Positions 27,266 to 38,203 of a stretch of 64,000 nt of DNA are shown piece after piece. The DNA comes from Bog-473 sp963817735 (GTDB lineage Bacteria > Actinomycetota > Acidimicrobiia > Acidimicrobiales > RAAP-2), in NCBI GenBank assembly GCA_963817735.1, contig CAWFPP010000026.1:62001-126000 (forward strand), read 5' to 3'. Numbering within the stretch: position 1 is the stretch's first letter; every line of letters starts with the position of its first letter. The position numbers and the translations under genes were made by a program. The notes beneath the pieces were generated by a model, which saw only the letters and a program-made list of their open reading frames with translations, made no database searches and had not been told where the DNA came from.

Positions 27266-29083
27266 CTACCAGGAGATGGTGTGCGGTGCGTCGTCCTCGA
27301 ATGTCGAGGTTCCCGCGATGCCGGCGACGTTCCACGTCGCAGGTCCAATCCGGGCGCTGGGCACCACGGTCATGGAGGCGTGCGCCTCGGGCAGGACGAA
27401 ATGGAAGGTGACGCTCCGGGTTGCCCCTTCGAGGATGCTCATGATGGCTCCCTCCACGATGGTGGGGCCCTCGGGGCCGCTTGCCACGACGGAACGCGCC
27501 GACGGCGACGTGATGCCGCGGGCGTCCCCCGGGAGATTGACGGTCGCGATCCCGACATACTCGCCGTAGACGGTGCCGAGGCCCGGAAACGGACCGGCGA
27601 TGAACGGGGACTGTCCCGGCGGCGTGTGGTTGGCGAAGGTCATGGTCAGGCTGCCGTCGGTTTGGCTCCCGTGCGCCGTCAGCCGGAGGGAGACCTGCTC
27701 CGAGAGGTACTGGTCCAGCTTGTTCCCGCCCCGGTTGATCATGGTCGCCATGAGGGAGGAAGGCTGGAGCTGGCCGGACACGCCGGCGCCGCTCCAGGCC
27801 GCTTCCGTTCGGGGGTCGGCGGACCACAGGAGCACGTGGCGCCCCTCGGCGGCGGACGAGAGCGCGTCGGCCATCGTGTGCAGCTTGAAGGGCCGGTTCT
27901 CCAGCGCGTGCAGGGTCGCTGAGGCGAGCGTCGACAGCTCGTCGACGCGGGCGGTCGAGTCGGAGCCATAGGTCTCGCCCACGTACTGGTCGTGGAGCAG
28001 GAGCTGGTCGACGTTGGACGAGCTGACGACCTGGCCGGTATCCGTGGTCACCGGGCCGGTCACGTCGAGGAGTTCCTGGAGCCCTTGGACGTCGATGGCG
28101 AGCACCCCGTCGACGCTCTGGCCGGTGTTGGCCTTCCACATTTGAGCGGCCAGGGGCCCATTGACGTCGAATTGCGGCGTCAGCCCCAGATTTCGCCAGT
28201 CGACGCCGGGCAGGAGCCAGCCCCAGCGGGCGGCCAGGTCGCCATTCACCGTGACGGCGCCGGGAGGAAGGATCAGCGATGAGGTGGGGACCATGCTCGA
28301 GAGGTGGAGCTCGCCGTCGCCGGTGGTGATGATGCCTGCCTCTTCGAACGCGCCCGAGCCCGACCGCATCTCGGCGTTGTTGCCCGCCAGGAGGAGGTAC
28401 GTCCCCGGTCCCTGCAGGATGGCGGCGGCGGAGGAGGCCGCCTCCGACGTCCGCGCCAGAGTGGTCCGCACCTGGTTCAGATCGCCGATGAAGGTATTCC
28501 GCTCATGCGCCAGCGGGCCGATAAGTGCTTCGTCAGGGCCCAGATTGAGCCCCGACAGCGCCTTGTGGGTGGACGCCGCCAGCGCCGCCAGCTGGCGCAG
28601 GGCGGCCACACGGTCCGGTCCGGCGGAATGGGGGAGGCGGAGCAGTGACTGCGATCGGCCGACCGTGTGGATGCCCGTGCGTGCGACCTGCTCGGCTGCC
28701 CCCGACAGGGCTTGCACCGAGCGGAGCTGACGACCGGCGACCGGAAGGACGTCGACCGGCCAGAGCAGGGGCGACGACAGCATGCTGTGTGCAGAGCTGA
28801 AGCTGGACTCGGCCGTCCGAAGGGACGCGTCGGGCGCGCCGGACAAGATGCCGTCGGCGGACAGTCCCTGCCGGGCCGACTGCACCGCGGCCTCCCCATG
28901 GTGGATGTGGTCGGCTGCGACCGCCACGACGGAGGCGGCCGCGGCAAACCAGATCGCCGCCAGCGCGACGACGGCGGCAACGATCTTCCACCGTCTGGTG
29001 AAGCGCGGGTGCCTGGGCGCGTCCCCCGGCTCGGACCCGTCGGGGAGGTCGGCGCTCGGTCCGCCGGGCTCGCCCTCTTCCAC
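27266..29083 (-). CDS. DUF4012 membrane-anchored protein
   Basis: This 605-aa protein fits the DUF4012 family, common near actinobacterial exopolysaccharide genes but without assigned activity. It has a cytoplasmic Pro/Gly-rich N-terminus, one transmembrane helix (IVAAVVALAAIWFAAAASVVAVAA, about 34-57) and a large exterior part. Family landmarks include YLLLAGNNAEMRSGSGAF and SVDGVLAIDVQGLQELLDVTGPV. It reads toward the GH26-like gene and is divergent from the sortase-substrate and polysaccharide genes. Probably surface assembly or attachment, by context only. Confidence 0.8.
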   Translation of the reverse strand: MEEGEPGGPSADLPDGSEPGDAPRHPRFTRRWKIVAAVVALAAIWFAAAASVVAVAADHIHHGEAAVQSARQGLSADGILSGAPDASLRTAESSFSSAHSMLSSPLLWPVDVLPVAGRQLRSVQALSGAAEQVARTGIHTVGRSQSLLRLPHSAGPDRVAALRQLAALAASTHKALSGLNLGPDEALIGPLAHERNTFIGDLNQVRTTLARTSEAASSAAAILQGPGTYLLLAGNNAEMRSGSGAFEEAGIITTGDGELHLSSMVPTSSLILPPGAVTVNGDLAARWGWLLPGVDWRNLGLTPQFDVNGPLAAQMWKANTGQSVDGVLAIDVQGLQELLDVTGPVTTDTGQVVSSSNVDQLLLHDQYVGETYGSDSTARVDELSTLASATLHALENRPFKLHTMADALSSAAEGRHVLLWSADPRTEAAWSGAGVSGQLQPSSLMATMINRGGNKLDQYLSEQVSLRLTAHGSQTDGSLTMTFANHTPPGQSPFIAGPFPGLGTVYGEYVGIATVNLPGDARGITSPSARSVVASGPEGPTIVEGAIMSILEGATRSVTFHFVLPEAHASMTVVPSARIGPATWNVAGIAGTSTFEDDAPHTISW

Positions 29084-29403
29084 CGGGCGGAGCGTACTGC
29101 GAGAGCCGTGGAATCCCCGGGCACCAAACGTGACCTTTTTTCAAACATTTCGCCCGGGCGCTGCCTAAGCTGATTGTGGCCGTTTTCCCTGGAAGAGAGG
29201 CGAACGGGGGAAATTGTCGACGCGTTGTGTCCTCGCCCGTAGGCATTGTGACCTTTGGCTCTGTACCGCCGACCGGATTCCCTGGAATGATGAGCGAGGC
29301 GGCTTGGCGACCTCGACTGAAGGGATCGTGGGAAACGGTCGAGGAAGCAAGTGGCGGTTTGATTCGATCCGCCTTCCGGGCGGACACAGTGGAGGAGATC
29401 AGG
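29084..29403 (+). other. Intergenic region before the polysaccharide locus
   Basis: These 320 bases separate divergent genes. An open frame runs from 29176 into the next gene, but its translation is unlike a protein N-terminus and a strong ribosome site (GGAGGAG) marks a start at 29404. An AT-rich block near 29130-29150 (CTTTTTTCAAACATTT) probably holds promoters for both directions. A long 5' leader of over 200 bases is possible; I could not fit a known riboswitch. Confidence 0.4.
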
Positions 29404-29742
29404 ATGAAAAGGACCACGGCACAGCGAGTGCTCGCTGCAGCTTGCGGCCCCGCTTTGGGTGTGCTGCTCGCGGTTCCCGTGGGTGGACTCCTGGCAGGAG
29501 GAGCCGGGGCGGACTCCACTTGCTACACGGGATGCACGACCGCGACCACGGGTATCACGTCCGGATCTTCGAGCGCGCCGGCGGACGGTGCGGCGACGAC
29601 GTCGTCGGTCTCGACCACCCCGACCACCACTTCTGGCGGACTCGCGTTCACCGGTGCTGACATCGAGGAGATGGCGGTCATCGGTGTCGTGGCCATCGGC
29701 GTGGGTGTCGTCCTGGTCCGCGGTCGCCGTCGCACCGCCTGA
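29404..29742 (+). CDS. Small cell-wall sorted protein (LAFTG motif)
   Basis: A 112-aa exported protein: signal peptide (RVLAAACGPALGVLLAVPVGG), a CYTGC pair just after it, a Ser/Thr-rich middle, then LAFTG, a hydrophobic helix (MAVIGVVAIGVGVVLV) and RGRRR. The tail is a sortase sorting signal of LAxTG type, like that of the chaplin-like protein at 11720. GGAGGAG precedes the ATG. It immediately precedes the priming glycosyltransferase gene. Function unknown; may be a wall-attached component of the exopolysaccharide layer. Confidence 0.65.
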   Translation: MKRTTAQRVLAAACGPALGVLLAVPVGGLLAGGAGADSTCYTGCTTATTGITSGSSSAPADGAATTSSVSTTPTTTSGGLAFTGADIEEMAVIGVVAIGVGVVLVRGRRRTA

Positions 29743-29774
29743 TTTCGTTAACGCTCGGCGAGGGAGCAATCGGA

Positions 29775-31184
<1,410 letters not shown>

Positions 31185-31246
31185 GCTTCCCTCACTTTGC
31201 GGTCCCACATGCGGGTGGGGAGCACCGCACAACTCTCGGACGATGG

Positions 31247-32806
31247 ATGGCGCAACCTGTCACTGACATCGCCAGGCCACCGGCGGAGCAGGCTCCTGAG
31301 AGGGACAAGGCGATGACGGCACGGCAGTGGCGTCTCGCTGTCGCCGCCGAGCTGGTGCTGGGAACGGTTCTCGGGTCGCTGTTCCTGGGCACCCACAGTC
31401 TGTTCCTGGACGAATCCGTCAGCTCCACCCTGGCCACCGCGCCTTGGCACTTCTTCGCCAACACCGTGTCGCACCGCGAAGCCAACATGGCGCTCTACTA
31501 CCTGGTGCTCCGTGGCTGGGTCGTCTTCGGCCACGGTGAGATCGCGCTCCGCAGCCTGTCGGTCATCTTCGCCGTGGGAGCGCTCTGGGTGGTGATATTG
31601 CTGGCGCGTTCGTTGTTCGGCCGGCGCGTCGCACTTCTCGCCGGGTTGCTGTTCGCGATCGATCCGCTCTACGTCCAGTTCGCGCAGGATGTCCGCGGGT
31701 ACTCGCTGGCGCTTCTCCTCGTGAGCGCGTCCTGCTTCTTCTTTGTCCGGGGCATCCGCCAGGTGGACCCACCCAGCAGGTTCTGCTGGACGGCCTACAC
31801 CGCAGTCACGGCCCTCGCCGCCTACAGCAACTTCTGGGCCGCGCTCGTCCCGGTCGGGCAGGTGCTGTCGCTGGCGTTCCTCCCCTCAGGGCGGATCCCG
31901 TGGCGCCGCTTACTGGCGTCCGCCGTCGCGCTGGTCGTCCTCCTGGTCCCGCTCGGCTTGTTGATCGAGGCGACCGACAGTGCGGGTGTCAATTGGGCGG
32001 CCGGTTCCTCGGCCGGCCGCCTGTTCACCCACATCCGCGCGTCCGTTCCCCATTCGGTGCTCGACGCGGTCGTGCTCATTGCGGTTTTCGCGGTCGTCGC
32101 GATCGTCCTCTGGGCGCGCCGCCGACCCGCCATCGGTGCGGTGTTCGACCGGCAGTGGCCACTGCTCTTCACGTTGTGCTGGCTCGTTGTGCCGGTGGCT
32201 TCCGTCGTGATGCTGTCGCTGGTCGACAGGCCACTCCTGGTGATTCGCTACCTGATGGTGAGCCTTCCGGCAGCGATCCTCCTGGTCGCGTTTGTGATCG
32301 ACCGGGTGGCGTCCCTCGCCCGTCGTGGCGCGCCCGTCATTGCCACGGTGCTGCTCGTCATCGTCCTCGGCGCCTCGGCAGTCGGTGCCGCGCAGTGGTA
32401 CACCAAGGGCGGGCCACAGGATTTCCGGTCGTCCGTGGCCTTCATCGCCGACCGGGCTCAGCCCGACGACGGCATCCTCATCTTCTACCCCTACGAGCGC
32501 ATACCCGTCGAGTGGTACATGGCTGAGAGGCCGGCCGGCGAACGCGACCTGCATCCGGTCTACCCAGCGACGGCATGGGGCGTGAACCCGTTGTACTTCG
32601 ACGGGGACGTGCCCTTCGATCCGGCTGCCATTGAGAGGGCCGCCTCGAGATACGAGCGCATCTGGGTGGTGAGTGCAACGGCCGACCTCTTCTTGTACCC
32701 CGGGCAAGCGACGGCGATGAACGCCGCGCTCCGGCGGGCGGGTTTCGCGCCGGCCGGCACCACGCACTTCCGTGGGGTGGAGGTCACGGAAGAGCTGAAG
32801 CAGTGA
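31247..32806 (+). CDS. Membrane glycosyltransferase, GT39/ArnT-like
   Basis: A 519-aa polytopic protein with about ten membrane helices in the ArnT/PMT family, which use polyprenyl-linked sugars. The first extracytoplasmic loop has the acidic FLDESVSS motif, and VQFAQDVRGYSLALLL resembles the family's RxY-type segment. A soluble domain follows the last helix. Its stop overlaps the next start by four bases. It likely decorates the lipid-linked oligosaccharide or a protein; acceptor unknown. The upstream gap of 62 bases keeps it within the operon. Confidence 0.75.
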   Translation: MAQPVTDIARPPAEQAPERDKAMTARQWRLAVAAELVLGTVLGSLFLGTHSLFLDESVSSTLATAPWHFFANTVSHREANMALYYLVLRGWVVFGHGEIALRSLSVIFAVGALWVVILLARSLFGRRVALLAGLLFAIDPLYVQFAQDVRGYSLALLLVSASCFFFVRGIRQVDPPSRFCWTAYTAVTALAAYSNFWAALVPVGQVLSLAFLPSGRIPWRRLLASAVALVVLLVPLGLLIEATDSAGVNWAAGSSAGRLFTHIRASVPHSVLDAVVLIAVFAVVAIVLWARRRPAIGAVFDRQWPLLFTLCWLVVPVASVVMLSLVDRPLLVIRYLMVSLPAAILLVAFVIDRVASLARRGAPVIATVLLVIVLGASAVGAAQWYTKGGPQDFRSSVAFIADRAQPDDGILIFYPYERIPVEWYMAERPAGERDLHPVYPATAWGVNPLYFDGDVPFDPAAIERAASRYERIWVVSATADLFLYPGQATAMNAALRRAGFAPAGTTHFRGVEVTEELKQ

Positions 32807-33990
32807 GCCGGCCGCGCCTGGGGACGAGCCTGCTGGTGGGCGGGCTGGTGGCGGCGGCCGCTTCGGGCCACCTGCTCTATCCGGCCTGGCTGGCCTGGCG
32901 CACCCGGGGTGGTCGCGGCAGGATCCCGGTGGCCCCCCGGCCGGCGGTACCGGGAGCCCTACCGGACCTGACCGTTGTGGTGCCGGCCTACCGAGAGGCG
33001 GGCGTGATCGCCGCCAAGATCGATGACCTCCGGGCGAACGGGTACCCGGGCTCGCTCGAGATCCTGGTGGTGGCCGACGGGGATCCCGAGACCGCCGCGG
33101 CAGCGGAGCGGGCCGGAGCCCGGGCGCTGACCGGCCCCGAACGTCGCGGCAAGTCCCAGGCGCTCAACCGGGGCTTCGCCGAGGCGACGACGCCCGTCGT
33201 GGTGATCAGCGATGCCAACAACCGCCTGGCGCCGAGCGCGCTCGTCGCGCTGGTCGAGCACTTTGCCGACCCCGCGGTCGGTGCCGTCGCCGGCGAGAAG
33301 CTGGAAGACGACAACGGAGGAGGCGAGAGCCTGTACTGGAGGTTCGAGTCCTGGCTCAAGCAGCGCGAGGACCGCCTCGGTACGACGATCGGCCTTGTCG
33401 GCGAGCTCTCCGCCATCCGGGCCGAGGCGTGGCGTCCGATCCCGCGAGACGTCGCGACCGACGATTTCTGGACCGCCCTCGACGTCATAGAACAGGGCTA
33501 TCGAATCGCCTACGAGCCCGGCGCCCTCGCACTCGACCCCCCGGCGGGGTCGCTCGCGGCCTCATGGGAGCGACGGATCCGCAGCGTGTCCGGCGCGCTG
33601 CACGTCATGGTCCGACGTCGTCGTCAACTCCGGCCCTCGGCGGGCCTCGTGGCCGCCGAGCTGTGGGGGCACCGCTTGACCCGCTACACGGTGGGTCCCC
33701 TCGCCCACCTGGCGCTCTTGGTGATGGCGGTCGCGAAGGTGCGCTCGAGTGCATTGGCCCGGGCGTTCCTACTGGCCAACCTTGCCGCGAGTGCCGGCCT
33801 CGTGGCCGGGGCGGGCGAGGCGACGGGGGGCGTCGAGGACGGATCGGAGCGGTCCACGCCCCGCCGGTTGCTGACCACCGCGTCAGCGGGGGCCGGGCAG
33901 GTGATGTTCCTGCAGGGAGTCGCGCTCGGCGGCATGGTGCGCTATGTGCGCGGTGACCGGTCGACCATGTGGTCGACTGTGGAGCGATGA
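32803..33990 (+). CDS. Glycosyltransferase family 2
   Basis: A 395-aa GT2 enzyme with an N-terminal helix, the nucleotide-sugar fold (LTVVVPAYREAGVIAAKIDDL, ILVVADGDPETAA, VVVISDANNRLAPSAL), an E-D pair in LEDDNGGGESLYWRFE, and TDDFWTALDVIEQGYRI typical of processive or EPS GT2 proteins, then C-terminal membrane helices. GTG start overlapping the preceding gene. Chain-extending transferase of the exopolysaccharide locus; sugar unknown. Confidence 0.85.
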   Translation: MSRPRLGTSLLVGGLVAAAASGHLLYPAWLAWRTRGGRGRIPVAPRPAVPGALPDLTVVVPAYREAGVIAAKIDDLRANGYPGSLEILVVADGDPETAAAAERAGARALTGPERRGKSQALNRGFAEATTPVVVISDANNRLAPSALVALVEHFADPAVGAVAGEKLEDDNGGGESLYWRFESWLKQREDRLGTTIGLVGELSAIRAEAWRPIPRDVATDDFWTALDVIEQGYRIAYEPGALALDPPAGSLAASWERRIRSVSGALHVMVRRRRQLRPSAGLVAAELWGHRLTRYTVGPLAHLALLVMAVAKVRSSALARAFLLANLAASAGLVAGAGEATGGVEDGSERSTPRRLLTTASAGAGQVMFLQGVALGGMVRYVRGDRSTMWSTVER

Positions 33991-34030
33991 GTGGCACGGC
34001 ATCGCAGCGAAACTCCAGCTCGGCGCCGCT

Positions 34031-35176
34031 GTGAGAACGCTCATGATCACGAAGTTCCTCCCGTTGCCGGACAACAACGGGGGCTACCAGCGTTCGCTGG
34101 CCATCGCTCGCCGCCTGGCGGCAGTCGGCGACCTCGTTCTGTGCGGCTATGACGACGGTGGCGCGGACCGGGCGGGCCTCTTGGACCTAGGCATCGACGT
34201 CCGCACCGTGCCCTGGCGGGTCAGGCCGGCGGGCGTGGCCCGCGGCGTTGCAGCGGCTCGGAGCGTCTCCGCGGGGCGGTTCTGGAGCGCCGCGATGGTC
34301 AAGGCCGTCCGCGGTGTTGCCGACGAAGGTCCTATCGACCTGCTGCAGGTCGAATATCAGCAAATGGTGCCCCTCGTGCTCGATGTCCCGGCCAAGAAGT
34401 CCATCCTCGACCTCCACAACGTCGAATCGGCCCTGGTGGACAGTTACGCCGGAGCCCGGCGCGGCGTGCCGGCCGCGCTGTTGCGTGCGGAGGCGGCCGC
34501 CCTGCGGCGCATGGAGCGGCGCACCATCGGCGCCTTCGATCACGTCGTCGTGGTCAGCGAGCAGGAGAAGGCGAGACTGCCAACGGGTGCCCGCTCCGTC
34601 CTGGTCTGCCCGAACGGCCGCGAGCCGTCGGCGGTCCTCCCGGATGCACCCGACGCCACGGTGGCGTTCGTGGCCACCATGGGATGGGCCCCCAACGTCG
34701 ACGCCGCCGTGTGGCTCGGTCGCGAGATCTGGCCCGAGGTCGTGGCTCGGGTTCCACAGGCCCACCTGCTCCTCGTGGGCAGGGACCCGGCGCCGGCCGT
34801 GCGCGCCTTGGCCGACGCGAACATAGAGGTCACGGGGACGGTGGCCGACGTGACCCCGTTCCTGGCCCGCGCCCGCGTCGTCGTGGCGCCGTTGCGGGCC
34901 GGTGGTGGGACGCGGTTGAAGATCATGGAGGCCCTCGACGTCGGACGGCCCGTCGTGGCCACCTCGCTGGGCTGTGAGGGCATGGAGGACCTGGTCGGGC
35001 AGGGGGTACTCGTGGCCGACACTGCGGTGGACCAGGCCGAGGCGATCGCGGGCCTGCTGCTGGACCAGCCCCGCGCCAGGGCGTTGGGGCGGGCCGGTCA
35101 CGAAGCGGTCGGGGCCCGGCACACATGGGACGCCGCTCTGAGGCCGCTCCTCGAGGCGGTGCGTCCATGCTCTTGA
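34031..35176 (+). CDS. Glycosyltransferase family 4 (GT-B fold)
   Basis: A 381-aa retaining glycosyltransferase. The N-terminal domain starts RTLMITKFLPLPDNNGGYQRSLAIARRLA; the C-terminal donor domain has VAFVATMGWAPNVDAAVWL and VAPLRAGGGTRLKIMEALDVGRPVVATSLGCEGME, the typical GT4 EX7E region. I start at GTG 34031; the frame is open from 33944 but that would overlap the previous gene with no family similarity. Its end overlaps the polymerase gene by ten bases. Confidence 0.85.
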   Translation: MRTLMITKFLPLPDNNGGYQRSLAIARRLAAVGDLVLCGYDDGGADRAGLLDLGIDVRTVPWRVRPAGVARGVAAARSVSAGRFWSAAMVKAVRGVADEGPIDLLQVEYQQMVPLVLDVPAKKSILDLHNVESALVDSYAGARRGVPAALLRAEAAALRRMERRTIGAFDHVVVVSEQEKARLPTGARSVLVCPNGREPSAVLPDAPDATVAFVATMGWAPNVDAAVWLGREIWPEVVARVPQAHLLLVGRDPAPAVRALADANIEVTGTVADVTPFLARARVVVAPLRAGGGTRLKIMEALDVGRPVVATSLGCEGMEDLVGQGVLVADTAVDQAEAIAGLLLDQPRARALGRAGHEAVGARHTWDAALRPLLEAVRPCS

Positions 35177-36612
35177 TCCTGGTGGGGGTGATCCTCGGGC
35201 TGGGCGCGGCGGTGGCGGTCGTGTCCCTCTTCGTTCGCTGGGAGCGCCAGGGCAACCCGCAATTCGCACCCCTGTTGATCCTCGGGCTCCTGATCGTGGA
35301 GGGCTTGCTCTATGCCGAACCGGATGGCATCCCGCGCGGCCTGTTCCATCCCGGTTCCGGCTCGACCCAACTCCGGCTGCCCGAGATCGTCATCGCGCTC
35401 GCACTGCTCGCCCGCTTGATCGTCCGGGGCAGACCCACGCGGATCGGCCTTCCGGCCGGCCTGTGGCTGACCTTCACCATCTGCCTGGTCTTGGGGATGT
35501 TGGAAGGCATCGCCTATCACAACCAGTTCTCGCAGAATCTCTACGAGGCAAAGGCCATCATCTATATCGGCGGCGCGTATGCGCTGGCCGCCGGAGTGCC
35601 GGTTCGGCGCTACTACGACCGGGGCGACCTCTTCAGGCTGGGGACCCTCAGCGTCGTCTGCGCCTCCGTCCTCGATCTCATGACGGCCGCCCATATCAGC
35701 ATCAGCACGAATTTGCCCCTGCTCCCGCTGGAAGGCTTCGGTCAGATCGGCGCCGAGTCGGCGGCGATCTTCATGGCCGTCGCGACCATGAGCTTCCTGG
35801 CCAGAATGGCGTCAGGGCCCATTCGACTCCGGAACGTCCTGGCGTTGATTCCGGTGGTCGTCTGTGTCGTGCTGGCGGACCAGCGCGCCGTGCTCGTCAA
35901 CCTGGCCGTGGTGATCCTGGTGATCGTGCTGGCGGTGATCGCGCGGTGGTGGAGAGGTCTGGCCCGACGCTTCCACGTGCGGTCCGGTCAGGTCGCGCTC
36001 GCGCTCCTTCTGATCGTCGCCGTGGTCCTCGCCGTCGTGGTCGTGCCGGCGGCGGTGGAGCGACGGCCGGCACAGATCCCGCTCGCATCCAGTTACGAGA
36101 AGCTGTTCCACAACGAGGGAAAGGCGGAGTCGGCCCAGGACCGCCTGAACCTGGCTTCCGAGGTGGAAAGCCTGATTCCCCAGCACCTCTTCATCGGCTG
36201 GGGGTTGGGCGTGCAGTTCCCGTTCTTCGAAGCCGGCGTGCGCATGGTCGAGCTCAACCCGTACGCCCACGACATCGTGCTCGACCTCTGGCTGCGGCTC
36301 GGTCTCATCGGCCTCCTGAGCTTCCTCGCGGCACTGCTCGGCTCGGTTGCCGAGGGGCTACGGGTGTGGCGAAAACATACGGATCCCGTGGTGGCCGGCC
36401 TGGCCCTGGCGCTGCTGGCGGTCGTGTCGGGCCTGTTCGTCACGGGGATGTTGGAACCCATGATCGACGAATACAGGTACGTCACCTTGTTCGGACTCAG
36501 CCTGGGGATGCTTCGGGCCTGCGCCACCTCGCTGGAGCTGCGACGCCGACCCCTCACCTGGCATGTGGAGGTGGTCGGCTCGGATTCGTCGGCGGGGAGG
36601 ACCAGATGGTGA
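35167..36612 (+). CDS. O-antigen polymerase/ligase-like membrane protein (Wzy)
   Basis: A 481-aa protein with about ten to twelve membrane helices and a long loop with SLIPQHLFIGWGLGVQFPFFE and VELNPYAHDIVLDLWLRLGLIGLLSFL, the pattern of O-antigen ligase/polymerase (Wzy_C) proteins. Sequence identity across this family is low, so the call leans on topology, the N-x-Y-x-H motif and position between glycosyltransferases and the Wzz-kinase gene. It would polymerise lipid-linked repeats on the outer face. ATG 35167 overlaps the previous stop; a longer start at 35125 is less likely. Confidence 0.75.
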   Translation: MLLILVGVILGLGAAVAVVSLFVRWERQGNPQFAPLLILGLLIVEGLLYAEPDGIPRGLFHPGSGSTQLRLPEIVIALALLARLIVRGRPTRIGLPAGLWLTFTICLVLGMLEGIAYHNQFSQNLYEAKAIIYIGGAYALAAGVPVRRYYDRGDLFRLGTLSVVCASVLDLMTAAHISISTNLPLLPLEGFGQIGAESAAIFMAVATMSFLARMASGPIRLRNVLALIPVVVCVVLADQRAVLVNLAVVILVIVLAVIARWWRGLARRFHVRSGQVALALLLIVAVVLAVVVVPAAVERRPAQIPLASSYEKLFHNEGKAESAQDRLNLASEVESLIPQHLFIGWGLGVQFPFFEAGVRMVELNPYAHDIVLDLWLRLGLIGLLSFLAALLGSVAEGLRVWRKHTDPVVAGLALALLAVVSGLFVTGMLEPMIDEYRYVTLFGLSLGMLRACATSLELRRRPLTWHVEVVGSDSSAGRTRW

Positions 36613-36841
36613 GCCTCCTCTGTGGCCGGGACGAGGCTCCGGCGAGAACGGCGCTCGCGGGTGGGGGCGACATGACCGCTCGCGGCCCGAAGGGCCTCGT
36701 AGGCTGGCCGCAGATGGAGCCCGCTCTGGCCAGCCGCTACGGCGTCGGAGCGCGTGATCACCTCTCACTCGTCGAGCGGGCCGAGGGCAGGGAGCGGTCG
36801 CACGCTGGCGCCACCGACGGGATTCGAGCAGAGGGGCCGCA

Positions 36842-38203
36842 ATGGACCTGAGACAGATCGTTCGTACGATACGTGCCAAGTGGGTGGTGGCCCTCGTCAC
36901 CTTCCTGGCATGCCTGTGCATCGGCGGGGCCTACGCGGTGCTGCCGGCGAAGGTGTACGAGGCCACGGTGGTGATGACCGCCCAGCCGCCCGCCGGAGCG
37001 CCGGACGCGGGATCCCTTGTCAGCGCGATTCAGCTCGAAATTTCCCAGATCGCCGTGGAGGCGGAGAACCCGGCCGTCGACGCCGAGGCGGCAGCACAGG
37101 TGCCGGCGCGCTTCCGGTCCACCCCGGCGACCATCACGGCGTCCGCCGATCCCGCTTCGAACACGGTGACGATCAGCGCGAAGAGCACCGATCCCGCCGC
37201 CGCCCAGGCGTACGCCAACGCCACGGCGGCCCGGGTGCTGTCGGCGGCGAACCGCGCCAACGGAACCCTCCTGGTTCTGTCCGAGCTCGGCAAGGCGGAG
37301 CTGCCGAGCAAACCGACGAACCCGCGCGCCACGGTGGCGGTGGCTTCAGTGGTGTTTGGCCTTATCGCCGCCGTGTTCGCGGCGCTCCTCGCCGGCGCTC
37401 TGCGACGCTTCGTCGCCGCCGACGAGATCGCCGACCGGCTCGGTGTCCCGGTCATCGGGGAGGTACCCACGTTGGCCCGTCCCGGGTCGAATCCGGCCCA
37501 GATGTTCGCGTTGGCGGGAGACGAGCGCGGCCTCGAGGCATTCCAGCAGCTCAGGAGCCATCTCCACGTCCTGTTCCAGGAGACGCATCCAGTCATTGCC
37601 GTCACCTCGTACGAGCAGGGGGAGGGAAAGTCTTGCGTGGCCTCCCGCACCGCCTGGGCGCTTGCCACCCCCGGTCAGTTCGTGGTTGCCGTCGACGGCG
37701 ACCTCAGGCAGCCCACGCTGCATGAGATCTTCGGGGTCGAGCTCTCGCCCGGCGTGAGTGACATTGCCATGGCCAACGGTCCCACCGAACTCCTCGCGGC
37801 CACGGACAATCGCTACCTGGAGGTCATTCCGGCCGGAGTGCCGACCCGTCATCCCGCAGACATCGCGGCGGCGGACGTGCCCCGGCTCCTGCGCGCGCTC
37901 CGCGAGTCGGACCGGACCGTCGTGCTCGACTGCCCCCCGATCACCGGAATAGCCGAGACCACGATCCTCATGGCCAAGGTGGATGCCGTGATCCTGGTGG
38001 CCGATGCGCGGAAGTTCAACTTCGCCAACCTGGAGCGCGGCGTAGCGGAGATCAAGGCCTCTGGGGCGATGGTGGCGGGTATCGTGCTCAATCGGGTGCG
38101 CCGGCCGAAGGGGGGATGGGCCTACGGGTACCAGCGACAGGCCCCGCCGAGTAGTCCCGAGACCCCCCAGGTGAAGCCGCGGCGGGCGGCGCGATCGGCC
38201 TAG
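36842..38203 (+). CDS. Chain-length regulator fused to bacterial tyrosine kinase (Wzz/BY-kinase)
   Basis: A 453-aa fusion of a Wzz polysaccharide co-polymerase and a CpsD/CapB-type kinase. Two membrane helices (VALVTFLACLCIGGAYAVL, and about 161-182) flank a reduced exterior domain. The kinase domain has Walker A GEGKS (260-264), Walker A' VVAVDGDLRQP and Walker B TVVLDCPPI. The usual C-terminal Tyr cluster is reduced to AYGYQRQ. It controls chain length and export of the polymer. The 229-base gap before it has no supported gene. Its TAG stop lies inside a 17-bp inverted repeat. Confidence 0.88.
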   Translation: MDLRQIVRTIRAKWVVALVTFLACLCIGGAYAVLPAKVYEATVVMTAQPPAGAPDAGSLVSAIQLEISQIAVEAENPAVDAEAAAQVPARFRSTPATITASADPASNTVTISAKSTDPAAAQAYANATAARVLSAANRANGTLLVLSELGKAELPSKPTNPRATVAVASVVFGLIAAVFAALLAGALRRFVAADEIADRLGVPVIGEVPTLARPGSNPAQMFALAGDERGLEAFQQLRSHLHVLFQETHPVIAVTSYEQGEGKSCVASRTAWALATPGQFVVAVDGDLRQPTLHEIFGVELSPGVSDIAMANGPTELLAATDNRYLEVIPAGVPTRHPADIAAADVPRLLRALRESDRTVVLDCPPITGIAETTILMAKVDAVILVADARKFNFANLERGVAEIKASGAMVAGIVLNRVRRPKGGWAYGYQRQAPPSSPETPQVKPRRAARSA

